Program-made: the position numbers and the translations under genes
Origin: an uncultured Clostridia bacterium
GTDB lineage: Bacteria > Bacillota > Clostridia > Christensenellales > Borkfalkiaceae
Length of the DNA stretch: 18,286 bases
Reading direction: 5' to 3'
NCBI GenBank assembly: GCA_947581885.1
Contig: CANPWF010000014.1
Span: 1-18,286, forward strand
Notes under the pieces: generated by a model
What the model was told of the DNA's origin: nothing
The model's input: only the letters and a program-made list of their open reading frames with translations
Database searches by the model: none
In this document: positions 5,157-13,200 of the stretch, in pieces
Numbering within the stretch: position 1 is the first letter of the stretch
How the letters are laid out: the number at the start of each line of letters is the position of its first letter

Positions 5157-5240
5157 TGGTGCGGTCGACAGGAGTTGAACCTGCACGGTCATCCCACAAG
5201 ATCCTTAGTCTTGCGCGTCTGCCAATTCCGCCACGACCGC
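5157..5240 (-). tRNA. tRNA-Leu, anticodon AAG
   Basis: Acceptor arms GCGGTCG and CGACCGC pair perfectly, followed by discriminator A and an encoded CCA (84 bases in all). The anticodon stem CAAGA/TCTTG closes the loop CTAAGGA, giving anticodon AAG after U33. A long variable arm and the T arm (GCAGG-TTCAACT-CCTGT) fit a class II leucine tRNA. A34 would need deamination to inosine by a TadA-type enzyme to read CTC or CTA well. It has its own promoter at 5258-5286 and terminator at 5107-5147. Confidence 0.93.
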
Positions 5241-5257
5241 TTCGTTACAGCTTTATT

Positions 5258-5286
5258 ATTCTACCGCATTTGAAGGAAATTGTCAA
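5258..5286 (-). promoter_or_regulatory. Promoter of tRNA-Leu(AAG)
   Basis: On the minus strand TTGACA (5281-5286), a 17-bp spacer and TAGAAT (5258-5263) lie 18 bases ahead of the mature tRNA. The -35 box begins 3 bases after the stop codon of the transglycosylase gene. No hairpin separates the two, so the tRNA can be made from this promoter and by read-through. Confidence 0.85.
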
Positions 5287-5289
5287 CGA

Positions 5290-5817
5290 TTATCGGTAAA
5301 GAATTCGGTAGATTTTCTTAAATTTTTCCACTTTTTTTACGTACTCCTCCGTCTCGGGATAGGGAATCCGTGTGAGCGTTGAACCGTTTGAGGAATACTT
5401 TTCTTCCGAAAGCCACTTCCTCACCGTCCCCTCCCCCGCGTTGTAGGCGGCGAGGACCGTCCTTTCATCAGAAAATTTTTCGAAGAGATAGGAAAGATAC
5501 CACGCGCCGAGGGAGAGATTGTATTCTCCGTCCTTCAATTTCTCTGCGGAAAATCCGACCCCCATTCTGCTACACACAAATTCCGCCGTGGAAGGCTTCA
5601 ACTGCATGAGCCCCACCGCCCCCGCGCGGCTTACTGCCTCCTCTTTGTACCCGCTCTCCTTCCGCATTACGGCATAGACGAGCGCGGGATCGACTCCGCA
5701 TAGGTCCGCCGTTTCGAAGTACGGCCGCGGGAAATTCGCCCGCAGCGTCAAGAAAACCGCGGGAAGAAGAACCGCGACGATACACAAAAGGGCAAGGAAA
5801 ACATACTTCCGCCTCAT
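5290..5817 (-). CDS. Membrane-anchored lytic transglycosylase (SLT/MltE-like)
   Basis: A 175-residue protein with an N-terminal membrane or signal helix (about residues 5-27, YVFLALLCIVAVLLPAVFLT) and an SLT domain. The catalytic Glu is Glu54 in MRKESGY. GAVGLMQLKPSTA (67-79) and AAYNAGEGTV (123-132) are the conserved groove motifs, and PYPETEEYVKKV closes the domain. Such enzymes cleave the glycan strand of peptidoglycan between MurNAc and GlcNAc with 1,6-anhydro ring formation, outside the membrane. It is the last gene of the polA-coaE unit, 43 bases after coaE, an arrangement familiar from Clostridia and Bacilli. The ribosome binding site (AAAGGG) is rather far from the ATG. There is no cell-wall binding repeat. 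Confidence 0.9.
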   Translation of the reverse strand: MRRKYVFLALLCIVAVLLPAVFLTLRANFPRPYFETADLCGVDPALVYAVMRKESGYKEEAVSRAGAVGLMQLKPSTAEFVCSRMGVGFSAEKLKDGEYNLSLGAWYLSYLFEKFSDERTVLAAYNAGEGTVRKWLSEEKYSSNGSTLTRIPYPETEEYVKKVEKFKKIYRILYR

Positions 5818-5860
5818 ACCGTAAAGTATGCGCCCTTTGCCTCATTCTTTTCCCGAAATT

Positions 5861-6433
5861 TTACAGACCCAAGTTATGGAGAAGTTCTTCCGTTCGAGCG
5901 CGAAGCTCTTCGAGCGTGCCGTCGTTGGGAAGAATGTAGACGTTGGTACCCGTTCGATCCCCGTCCTTCACCTGCGCATTCATGCGGGATTCGACCTCTT
6001 CCTTGGTAAGATTATCCCTCTTCATCACCGCCTCGACGCGCTCTTTTTCGCCGCGGGTAAGGACGATCACGCCGTCGAAAAGGGTTTGATAGCCCCCCTC
6101 AAACAGCAGCGGGACTTCGGAAAAGGAGACGGGAAGATCCTCCGTTTCCTTCATGAGGCGGGAGAGCACGATCGGATGCGTAAACTCTTCGAGCGATCTC
6201 CGCGCCTTAAAATCGGAAAACACACGTTTGGAGACGAGACCCTTCTCCGCATGCCCGTCCACTGTGCAGTCGGGGAACAATTTCCCCGCTTGAAAGCGAA
6301 AGTCCTTCTCCTGCCAGAGTTCGCGGACGATTTCGTCGCACGAAAAGACGGGGAATCTTTCGCGCAAGATTTCAAGAAGGGCGGTTTTTCCGCTCCCGAT
6401 GCCGCCCGTGACGGCGAACCTATTTCGCGTCAT
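5861..6433 (-). CDS. coaE: Dephospho-CoA kinase
   Basis: A 190-residue protein with the P-loop TGGIGSGKT at residues 9-17, a CDEIVREL stretch in place of the usual DADxIxRE, and EFTHPIVLSRLM and VPLLFEGG motifs typical of CoaE. It phosphorylates the 3'-hydroxyl of dephospho-CoA with ATP, the last step of coenzyme A synthesis, in the cytoplasm. Length is normal for the family (about 190-205). Its start overlaps the end of polA by 14 bases, so the two are coupled; polA-coaE is a common order in Firmicutes. The Cys in place of the first Asp of the DAD motif is slightly unusual. The C-terminus includes an NDGTLEELRART helix as in relatives. Confidence 0.95.
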   Translation of the reverse strand: MTRNRFAVTGGIGSGKTALLEILRERFPVFSCDEIVRELWQEKDFRFQAGKLFPDCTVDGHAEKGLVSKRVFSDFKARRSLEEFTHPIVLSRLMKETEDLPVSFSEVPLLFEGGYQTLFDGVIVLTRGEKERVEAVMKRDNLTKEEVESRMNAQVKDGDRTGTNVYILPNDGTLEELRARTEELLHNLGL

Positions 6434-8969
6434 ACCAGCTCCTTCCGACGCTCACTTCCGCCACAAGAGGCACGCGAAGCGAAATTGCCCGCTCCATTTC
6501 CTCTTTCAAAAGCCGAGAAGCGTTCTCGCTCTCCTCTTTGGGAACGTCGAGCACGAGTTCGTCGTGCACCTGCAATACGAGGCGGGCGGGCGAGTTGTCC
6601 GCTTTGATTCGGCGGGAGACGTTGAGCATGGCGATCTTGATGATGTCCGCCGCGCTGCCTTGCAGGGGCATATTCATGGCGGCGCGTTCGCCGAATGCAC
6701 GGATATTGAAGTTGGACGAGCGGATCTCGGGAATGTACCTCTTCCTCCCGAGAATGGTCGTCACATAGCCGATCTCCTTGGCGAGGCGGACGTTCTCGTC
6801 CATGTACTCCTTCACCTCGGGGTGGGAAGCAAAATAGCGGTTGATATAGTCCTGCGCTTCCTGCGAAGAACAGCCGAGGTCCTTCGCGAGCCCGAACGCG
6901 CTCATGCCGTAGATGATGCCGAAGTTGATGGTCTTTGCGCGGCGGCGGAGGGACGGGGTCACTTCGGAAAGCGGGACGTTGAAGAGCCTCGCAGCTGTTG
7001 CGGAATGGATATCTTCCCCCTCGTTGTAAGCGCGGATGAGTTCTTTGCACTCAGAGCAATGGGCGAGAAGCCGCAGCTCGATCTGCGAGTAGTCCGCGTC
7101 GACGAGGACATTCCCCTGCCGTGCGATGAAAAGTTTTCTAAGTTCCCTTCCCGCGTCCGTCCGAACGGGAATATTCTGAAGGTTGGGATTGGCACTCGAA
7201 AGCCTTCCCGTCGTCGTCATGGTGAGGTTGTAAGTCGTATGGACAACGCCCCCCTTCACGAGCGGGCGGATGCCGTCGACATAGGTGGAAAGCAGTTTCT
7301 GAATTTCGCGGTATTGCAGGACGAGGCGGGCGATCTCGTGCTCTTCGGCGAGCTTTTCGAGCACGTCCGCACTCGTCGAAAAACCCCCTCTCTGGTTGCG
7401 TTTGATGCCGTGGGAATCGAATCCGAGCTTCACAAACAGGATTTCGGAGAGTTGGAAGGGCGAATTGAGGTTGAAAGAATCCACCCCCGCAAGTTCGTAA
7501 ATGCGAGCGGAGAGTTCGTTAAGGCGACGATTGAATTTCTCCGAAAATTCGGAAAACATCTCGGTATTGACGCGCACGCCGTACCGTTCCATATCGAGCA
7601 AAACGTCGGAAAGCGGCATCTCGATCTCGCGGTACAGCTTCTCCTCCGCCGTGCCGTCCGTCTTTTTGCGAGCGTCCTCGTAGGCGCGTTTCACGCCCAA
7701 AGCGCAGTTCGCCTCGGGGAGCGCGTAGTCCTTCCCAAAGTCCAGCGGTTCGGAGGGGCGCAGGTTGGAATCGGCGAGATAGCGGAGAAGGGACACATCC
7801 TCGCACGGGCATCGGATCGCAATTCCGATCTCGTCGAGGCGATGTTGAAGGGACTTCTTATCGGGAACGATCGCGACGCGATCCCCTTGGAAGAGTTCCT
7901 TCAAAAGGGGCGAAAGCTCGTCGAAAAAGACCCCCGGAGTGAGGAAATTGTCCCTCAAATGAAAGACATACTCCGTGCCGTCCGCCCAAAGGTGCAGTTC
8001 TTTCGCGTCGAAGCAAAGGGCAAATTCCCCTTTCTTCGGAAGATTTTTCAGAACTTCTTCGGGTGAAGGATCCAAAACGATCTTGCCGTCCTCCTGCTGT
8101 TTGATCTCCCCGAAGAGGGCGGGATCGTTGACGATGGAACGGAATTCGAGGCGGGCGAAATATTCCCTCGCCTTATTCGGAAGAGGAAAATGAAGGCGGC
8201 AATCTTCGAGGGAAAGCTCAATCGGCACGTCCGTATCGATGGTTGCAAGTTGTTTGGAAAGTACAGCCGTCTCGCGGGAGGCAGAAAGTTTCTCCGCAAG
8301 GGGCTTGGAAAGTTCGTTGAGGTGCGCGTAAACCCCTTCGAGGTCGCCGTATTTTCGGAGAAGTTCGAGCGCACTCTTGGGCCCCACGCCCCGAACCCCG
8401 GGGATATTGTCCGATTTATCCCCCATGAGGGACTTCTCGTCGATGATCTGCACGGGTTTCAACCCCGTTTTTTCGAAGAAATTCTCCTTGGTCAATAGGT
8501 CGATATCGCTCACGCCGTGCCGCGTGAAGCAGACGTTGACCCCCTCTTTTACCAGCTGATACGCGTCTCTATCTCCCGTGTAGATGTAGGTATCGACTTC
8601 GGAGAACCTTCTCGAAAGGGTGCCGATGAGATCGTCCGCCTCATACCCCGCCTTCTCCACCGTTTTGATCTCCATGGAAGAGAGAAGTTCTTTAAGAACG
8701 GGAACTTGCCGAACGAGCTCGTCGGGCATCGGGCGGCGGGTGCCCTTGTATTCCGCATACATCTGATGGCGGAAAGTGGGCGCGTGCACGTCGAACGCAA
8801 CGACGAGATAGGCGGGTGCCTGTTCGCCGATGATCTTGATGAGCAATTTGGTGAAGCCGAAGATGCCGTTTGTGGGAAGCCCGTCCTTCGTCGTAAAGAC
8901 GTTCATCGCATAGTAAGCGCGATTGAGAAGGCTGTTTCCGTCGATGAGGACCAATTTTTGTTTCGCCAT
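6420..8969 (-). CDS. polA: DNA polymerase I
   Basis: An 849-residue family A polymerase. The 5' nuclease domain covers about residues 1-290 (LVLIDGNSLLNRAYYAM at the N-terminus, then AGYEADDLIGTLS and YTGDRDAYQLV, and the MGDKSDNIPGVRGVGPKSA helix-hairpin-helix). A central region (about 300-470) corresponds to the 3'-5' exonuclease fold but lacks the DxE motif and looks inactive, as in Bacillus Pol I. The polymerase domain has motif A DYSQIELRLLAH (about 623), motif B RRRAKTINFGIIYG (about 675-690) and motif C QVHDELVLDV (about 797). It acts in Okazaki fragment processing and repair. The ATG at 8969 follows CAGGAG, so an upstream extension was rejected. Promoter at 8989-9017. Confidence 0.97.
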   Translation of the reverse strand: MAKQKLVLIDGNSLLNRAYYAMNVFTTKDGLPTNGIFGFTKLLIKIIGEQAPAYLVVAFDVHAPTFRHQMYAEYKGTRRPMPDELVRQVPVLKELLSSMEIKTVEKAGYEADDLIGTLSRRFSEVDTYIYTGDRDAYQLVKEGVNVCFTRHGVSDIDLLTKENFFEKTGLKPVQIIDEKSLMGDKSDNIPGVRGVGPKSALELLRKYGDLEGVYAHLNELSKPLAEKLSASRETAVLSKQLATIDTDVPIELSLEDCRLHFPLPNKAREYFARLEFRSIVNDPALFGEIKQQEDGKIVLDPSPEEVLKNLPKKGEFALCFDAKELHLWADGTEYVFHLRDNFLTPGVFFDELSPLLKELFQGDRVAIVPDKKSLQHRLDEIGIAIRCPCEDVSLLRYLADSNLRPSEPLDFGKDYALPEANCALGVKRAYEDARKKTDGTAEEKLYREIEMPLSDVLLDMERYGVRVNTEMFSEFSEKFNRRLNELSARIYELAGVDSFNLNSPFQLSEILFVKLGFDSHGIKRNQRGGFSTSADVLEKLAEEHEIARLVLQYREIQKLLSTYVDGIRPLVKGGVVHTTYNLTMTTTGRLSSANPNLQNIPVRTDAGRELRKLFIARQGNVLVDADYSQIELRLLAHCSECKELIRAYNEGEDIHSATAARLFNVPLSEVTPSLRRRAKTINFGIIYGMSAFGLAKDLGCSSQEAQDYINRYFASHPEVKEYMDENVRLAKEIGYVTTILGRKRYIPEIRSSNFNIRAFGERAAMNMPLQGSAADIIKIAMLNVSRRIKADNSPARLVLQVHDELVLDVPKEESENASRLLKEEMERAISLRVPLVAEVSVGRSWYDAK

Positions 8970-8988
8970 GATGTACTCCTGTTTCCAT

Positions 8989-9017
8989 ATTGTACCATGA
9001 AACAACTCTTTTTGCAA
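8989..9017 (-). promoter_or_regulatory. Promoter of the polA-coaE-transglycosylase operon
   Basis: On the minus strand TTGCAA (9012-9017), a 17-bp spacer and TACAAT (8989-8994) lie directly upstream of the polA ribosome binding site, leaving a short leader. It is divergent from the tRNA-Leu(CAA) promoter 19 bases away. Confidence 0.75.
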
Positions 9018-9035
9018 GAATATCCGAGAAATCAC

Positions 9036-9064
9036 TTGCTTTTTCTCGGAAAATTTGCTATATT
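9036..9064 (+). promoter_or_regulatory. Promoter of tRNA-Leu(CAA)
   Basis: TTGCTT (9036-9041), a 17-bp spacer and an extended -10, TGC-TATATT (TATATT at 9059-9064), end 13 bases before the mature tRNA. The distance fits a transcription start just ahead of the tRNA. Confidence 0.7.
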
Positions 9065-9077
9065 ATGATTGAAAAAT

Positions 9078-9164
9078 GCCGGTGTGGTGGAATTGGCAGA
9101 CGCGCTGGACTCAAAATCCTGTGGTAGTGATACCGTATCGGTTCGACCCCGATCACCGGCACCA
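9078..9164 (+). tRNA. tRNA-Leu, anticodon CAA
   Basis: Acceptor arms GCCGGTG and CACCGGC pair perfectly, followed by discriminator A and an encoded CCA (87 bases). The anticodon loop CTCAAAA gives CAA, which reads TTG codons. The anticodon stem CTGGA/TCCTG has a T-T mismatch at the second pair. The long variable arm and T arm (CGG-TTCGACC-CCG core) fit a class II leucine tRNA. Confidence 0.95.
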
Positions 9165-9188
9165 CGTCGAATGCGACGAACAAAAGAG

Positions 9189-9217
9189 GCTCTTGCAAAC
9201 GGCAGGAGCTTTCTTAT
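9189..9217 (+). terminator. Terminator after tRNA-Leu(CAA)
   Basis: GCTCTTGC (9189-9196) pairs with GCAGGAGC (9202-9209) through 8 base pairs (one G-U) with a 5-base loop, followed by the T-rich TTTCTTATTT. It lies 24 bases after the tRNA end. The next gene starts at 9254 with no strong promoter in between, so it may depend on incomplete termination here. Confidence 0.75.
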
Positions 9218-9253
9218 TTGCAAAAGTATTTGAATTGCTCTATGGAGGAAAGC

Positions 9254-10198
9254 ATGATCCTGAGCGCGGGGCTTCGAACCGATCTTGTTGCCGCCTATCC
9301 GATGTGGCTGTATAACCGATTCAAGGCGGGTTTTGTGTATGCGCGGAATCCCCTTTTCCCCGGGAGAGTGACGTACTACGAGTTGAAGCCGAACAAAGTG
9401 GACGCGCTCTATTTCTGTTCCAAAAGTTATATCAACGTGCTCTCTTGGATCGGGGAGATCGGAAAACATTTCCGCACCCTTTTCCATTGCACGGTGAACG
9501 GGTACGGCACGGACGTTGAGCAATACCTTCCCCCCTTGGAAGATCGGATCCAAGCTGTGAAGGTGCTGAGCCGAAGCGTAGGAAAGGAACGCGTCTTTTG
9601 GCGGTACGACCCCATTTTACTCACCGAAAAGTACGATACAAAAAGGCACTTCGAACTGTTTGAAGAGATCGGAAAAGAACTTTCTCCCTATGTGAGCGGC
9701 TGCATCATTTCGTTCGTGGAGATGTTCCCGCGCATTTCCCAACGCATGGCGGGCATTCTTCCCCTTTCCAATGAGGAGAAAGTAAGGATCGCCAAAACCC
9801 TCAACGGGATCGCAGCAAAATATCGTTTGAACTTGCGCATTTGCGGTGCGGACGATCGGTACAGGGACGTAGGCGTTTACGGCGGCGGTTGCCTGACCCT
9901 CGACGATATTTCGAAGGCGAACGGGTGCGCGTTCCGCGCCGTCCCCCACCACGGCAACAAGCGCGGGTGCTATTGCATCACGAGCCGCGATATCGGTTGG
10001 TACGACAGCTGCCCCTTGGGCTGTAAGTACTGCAACGCCAACCGTGACTTGATGATTCTCAAAGAGAACCTGCAAGCGCACGATCCCGACTCCCCCATTC
10101 TCATCGGGAAGATCCATGAGGATGATGTCGTTTTGCGGTCCTCGCAGGCAAGTTATATCCGAAACGACGGAAGGCAAATTTCTTTATTCGACCTGTAA
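9254..10198 (+). CDS. DUF1848 family protein with C-terminal cysteine cluster
   Basis: A 314-residue protein. The start MILSAGLRTDLVAAYPMWLY followed by NRFKAGFVYARNP matches the beginning of DUF1848 proteins (MILSxSRRTDIPAxYxxW, RxxAGxVxVRNP). The C-terminus carries CYC at about residues 238-240, then SRDIGWYDSCPLGCKYCNAN at about 244-263. The last part, CPLGCKYC, has the Cx3Cx2C spacing of radical-SAM [4Fe-4S] sites but sits at the C-terminal end of the protein. The family is common in Firmicutes and its biochemical role is unknown to me. The ATG at 9254 follows GGAGGAAAGC; an in-frame ATG 12 codons earlier overlaps the T-rich tail of the terminator and was rejected. Confidence 0.9.
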   Translation: MILSAGLRTDLVAAYPMWLYNRFKAGFVYARNPLFPGRVTYYELKPNKVDALYFCSKSYINVLSWIGEIGKHFRTLFHCTVNGYGTDVEQYLPPLEDRIQAVKVLSRSVGKERVFWRYDPILLTEKYDTKRHFELFEEIGKELSPYVSGCIISFVEMFPRISQRMAGILPLSNEEKVRIAKTLNGIAAKYRLNLRICGADDRYRDVGVYGGGCLTLDDISKANGCAFRAVPHHGNKRGCYCITSRDIGWYDSCPLGCKYCNANRDLMILKENLQAHDPDSPILIGKIHEDDVVLRSSQASYIRNDGRQISLFDL

Positions 10199-10241
10199 AA
10201 TGCGCACATGGGGTCGAAAATAATGATAATAAAATAGAAAA

Positions 10242-10269
10242 CCGTCCCGAGGCGAACGCCTCGGGACGG
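10242..10269. terminator. Bidirectional terminator between convergent genes
   Basis: CCGTCCCGAGGCG (10242-10254) and CGCCTCGGGACGG (10257-10269) are perfect 13-base inverted arms 2 bases apart (effectively 12 bp with a GAAC loop). On the plus strand AATTGTTTT follows; on the minus strand TTTTCTATTTTATT follows. It ends the DUF1848 gene from one side and the giant lipoprotein gene from the other. Confidence 0.9.
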
Positions 10270-10284
10270 AATTGTTTTAGGCTG

Positions 10285-13200
10285 TTAGCTCTCTACCGGA
10301 TTTGACGAAATCGTGATTTGATCTTTTTCGCTATCGTATACGATCACGAATTTCTTGACAACTCCCTCTTCCGAAATGGAAACTGTGAAGGTGTTCCCGT
10401 TCTTTACGACAGGTTCAACAAGCTCCCAACCTTTGGGTTCTTCGAGAAGATTGTATGTCTTACTATCGTAATCGACAATCATATAAATAGACATAATGCC
10501 AAGTAAATTCGATTCGTCGCCTTCGGTGCAGAAAAAGTCTACGTAACTTTCTCCATCGTCAGCATTCACTCTTTTTTTCACATACTCCGTTTCTTTAACT
10601 TCAACGGAGACGGCAGTTTCGCCAATGGGAAGGCGATAGGTGACCGTGAAGTTCGACAATTTCGCCGCTTCCACCAAAATATCAAACGAAACGGACGCAT
10701 AGGTGCCGTCGACATCGACCGTCATCTTGTAGTGGCCGTCTTTGACGATGTCGTTGTAGCCTTCGACCGAATTCTTCTTGCGGAGAGCGGTGAGTTCGGT
10801 GGGCGCGTTCCCGTTGAACGCACCGAATTCGACCTGATAATTCCCGCCGTCCACGTCGAATTTCGCGCTCACGATATTGCGTCTCGCCGAACCGATATCG
10901 GGGTCAACGAGCATCGAGTAGGTGTAATGTTCGTCCGTCAAGGTGAAGCAGAACCGTACGCCCCTCTTATAGGCGTTTTGTTCTGTCACCACTTCCGATC
11001 CTTTTTTCACTTCGACGTTAACGGAAGTTCCGTTGTAGGTGACAGCGGAAAGGGTCGCCGTGATCTCTCCTCCGTTCGAAGGATCGTTGACGGAAAGCGT
11101 GAAAACGAGCGGGAAGCTATCCGACGATTCCACGATACGGACGGTGTGCTTCTTGTTGACCTCATAGAAGGTCTTGTTCATATCGGAGACGGAGAAGGAA
11201 TAGCCCGCGACGTCCGTACCCGTTTCATCGGTGAACCGCGCGATCGACTGCACCCCGCCCTCGACGGTGTAGAGCTCGACGATCGTCCTCGTCCCGTCCT
11301 TCACGGTGCGGTAGATGCCCCACTTCTCATTCTTCGTGGAACCCGTCTCCTTATAATAGGTGACATCGTAGAAGCCCTTCGCACCCGTCGATGCCGTATC
11401 GGTGAACACGATGTATTCTTTATCGGCGAAGGAGTAGAACGACTTCCCGTGCAAAGAATCGGAGGTTTCGGCGAAGATGCACTTGAAGATTTCGTTGAAG
11501 TCATCGGTACCCTTCCACTTCTTTTCGGCTTCGGCATAGCCCTCTGCACTGAGCAAAATGCGGAAGGCATACCCAAGTTGAGTGTTCTCGGAATAGGTGC
11601 CCGGGCCGTACGCGAACGCGTCCTTATGGATCGTCAGGTTGGCGATGTTCGCTTTGGTGAGGTCGAGCGTGCAGCGTTCGTTTTCCGCAGAGGTGCGGTT
11701 GATCATGAACGCGTGGTCGCCGATCTCTTGGATCTTTTCGAGGTAGATGGAGCCGAGGCGGAGCATGTTGTTGTTCGCGAAGGCGTAATCCCCGATCTTT
11801 GTGACGTTCGGGAAGCTCAACGAAATGACGGAAGAATACGTCCTCGTTACGCCGTCGGAGAGGTATTGTCCGCCGCTGACATAGAAGGCATATGCTCCGA
11901 TTTCGGTGACTTTTTCCGATTCGATGCTCGTGAACCCGAGATTGGAGACGTTGTAGAAGGCGTAATCGTCGATTATCAGAACGTTGTTCAAATTGAGGGT
12001 GCAGGACGCGAAATACATCTCCAAACCGAACACATACGAGCTGATCCTCGTAACATCATCGGGGATCTTGAACTCCTCTTGGTTCCAATACGTCTTACCC
12101 TGATAGCCGTAGAGAACGCCGTCCTCGACGACGAAATCGTCGGTAAAAGCAGTGAACGACGCTTCACCATCCGTCTTGAAGTAGTAGATACTGCCGTTCT
12201 CCGCCGTGAATTTGACGATAGAATTGCCGACGTGCAGGAAGAGTCCCGAAAGGGAAACGCCGTACTGATCGATATATTCGCCGCTGTTCGCCGTGTCGGG
12301 GTCGAAAGCATGCAGGATGAGCACCGACCAATCGTCGGCGACATACACATGGTGCTCGCTGAGATCGTAGTAGACGGTGAGGACCTTGTCGCCGGAGATA
12401 AGCAGGTAAGCGATCGAGAAGTGCATTGCCTCCTCTTCTTGCTCGTTATAATAGACGAACTCCGTTCCGCCGAGATAGGAATACCTTCCTTTGGAAATCA
12501 CGGTTCCCCCTGCATCGTACATCTCGGCGTTGCCGTGCCCGTCGAGGTAGATCTTCTTCTCCGTCACCGCACCGTTCTCATAGAGGAAGCGTGCGCCCGA
12601 GTAGTCGTCGCGCAAGCTGAGGCGATTTCCCTGCATGACATCGAAGAAAAATATATCATCGACGTAGATGTAATCGTTGCCGTCCGGGCTGAGCTGCGCC
12701 GAAGCAACAAAGATGACGACGTTCCCGCTCTCCCAATTGAGTTCGTAACCGTACATCCAATCGCGACCATCGAAGGAATCGGGGTCCCTATCGTCGTAGT
12801 TCACGCGGAGATAGTTGCCGTAGAAGATGGTGCTCCCGTTGCTGTACGAGGAGTTGAGATAACCGTCGCCCCTGACGTAGCCGCCATTGGTATTCTCCAC
12901 GACGAATTCTTGCGTCTGAGCGTTACGGATGACGATGCAATTTACGCCGCCGAAGTTGAAGAGGAGGACCGTCGCCGTCACGGGTACGCCGCCTTCTCCT
13001 GCATAGGTGACTTCAAATTCATTGCCCGAATATCCGCTGAAATCGACATTCGTCCTGCCCTCTTCATAGGTCATGTCGCCCCAACCCGTCGTATCGAAAG
13101 CGGTGCCGTCGCCGAAGAACATCGCAAAGTTCTCGGGATAGTATGTGATACCGTCGTCTGCGGTGATCATCCAATACCAAATGCCCGTCTCGAACTTATC

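Noticed and set aside
1650..5157. Direct-repeat attachment sites flanking the island
   Set aside because: No copy of the tRNA-Leu 3' end in direct orientation was found near the spoIIIA side; only an inverted 9-base match exists.
5828..6607. 259-codon plus-strand frame over coaE and the end of polA
   Set aside because: It is antisense to the CoaE P-loop and polA motif C; no independent evidence of coding.
6399..8066. 555-codon open frame on the plus strand opposite polA
   Set aside because: It lies fully antisense to polA motifs; the composition is a shadow and there is no start signal or family resemblance.
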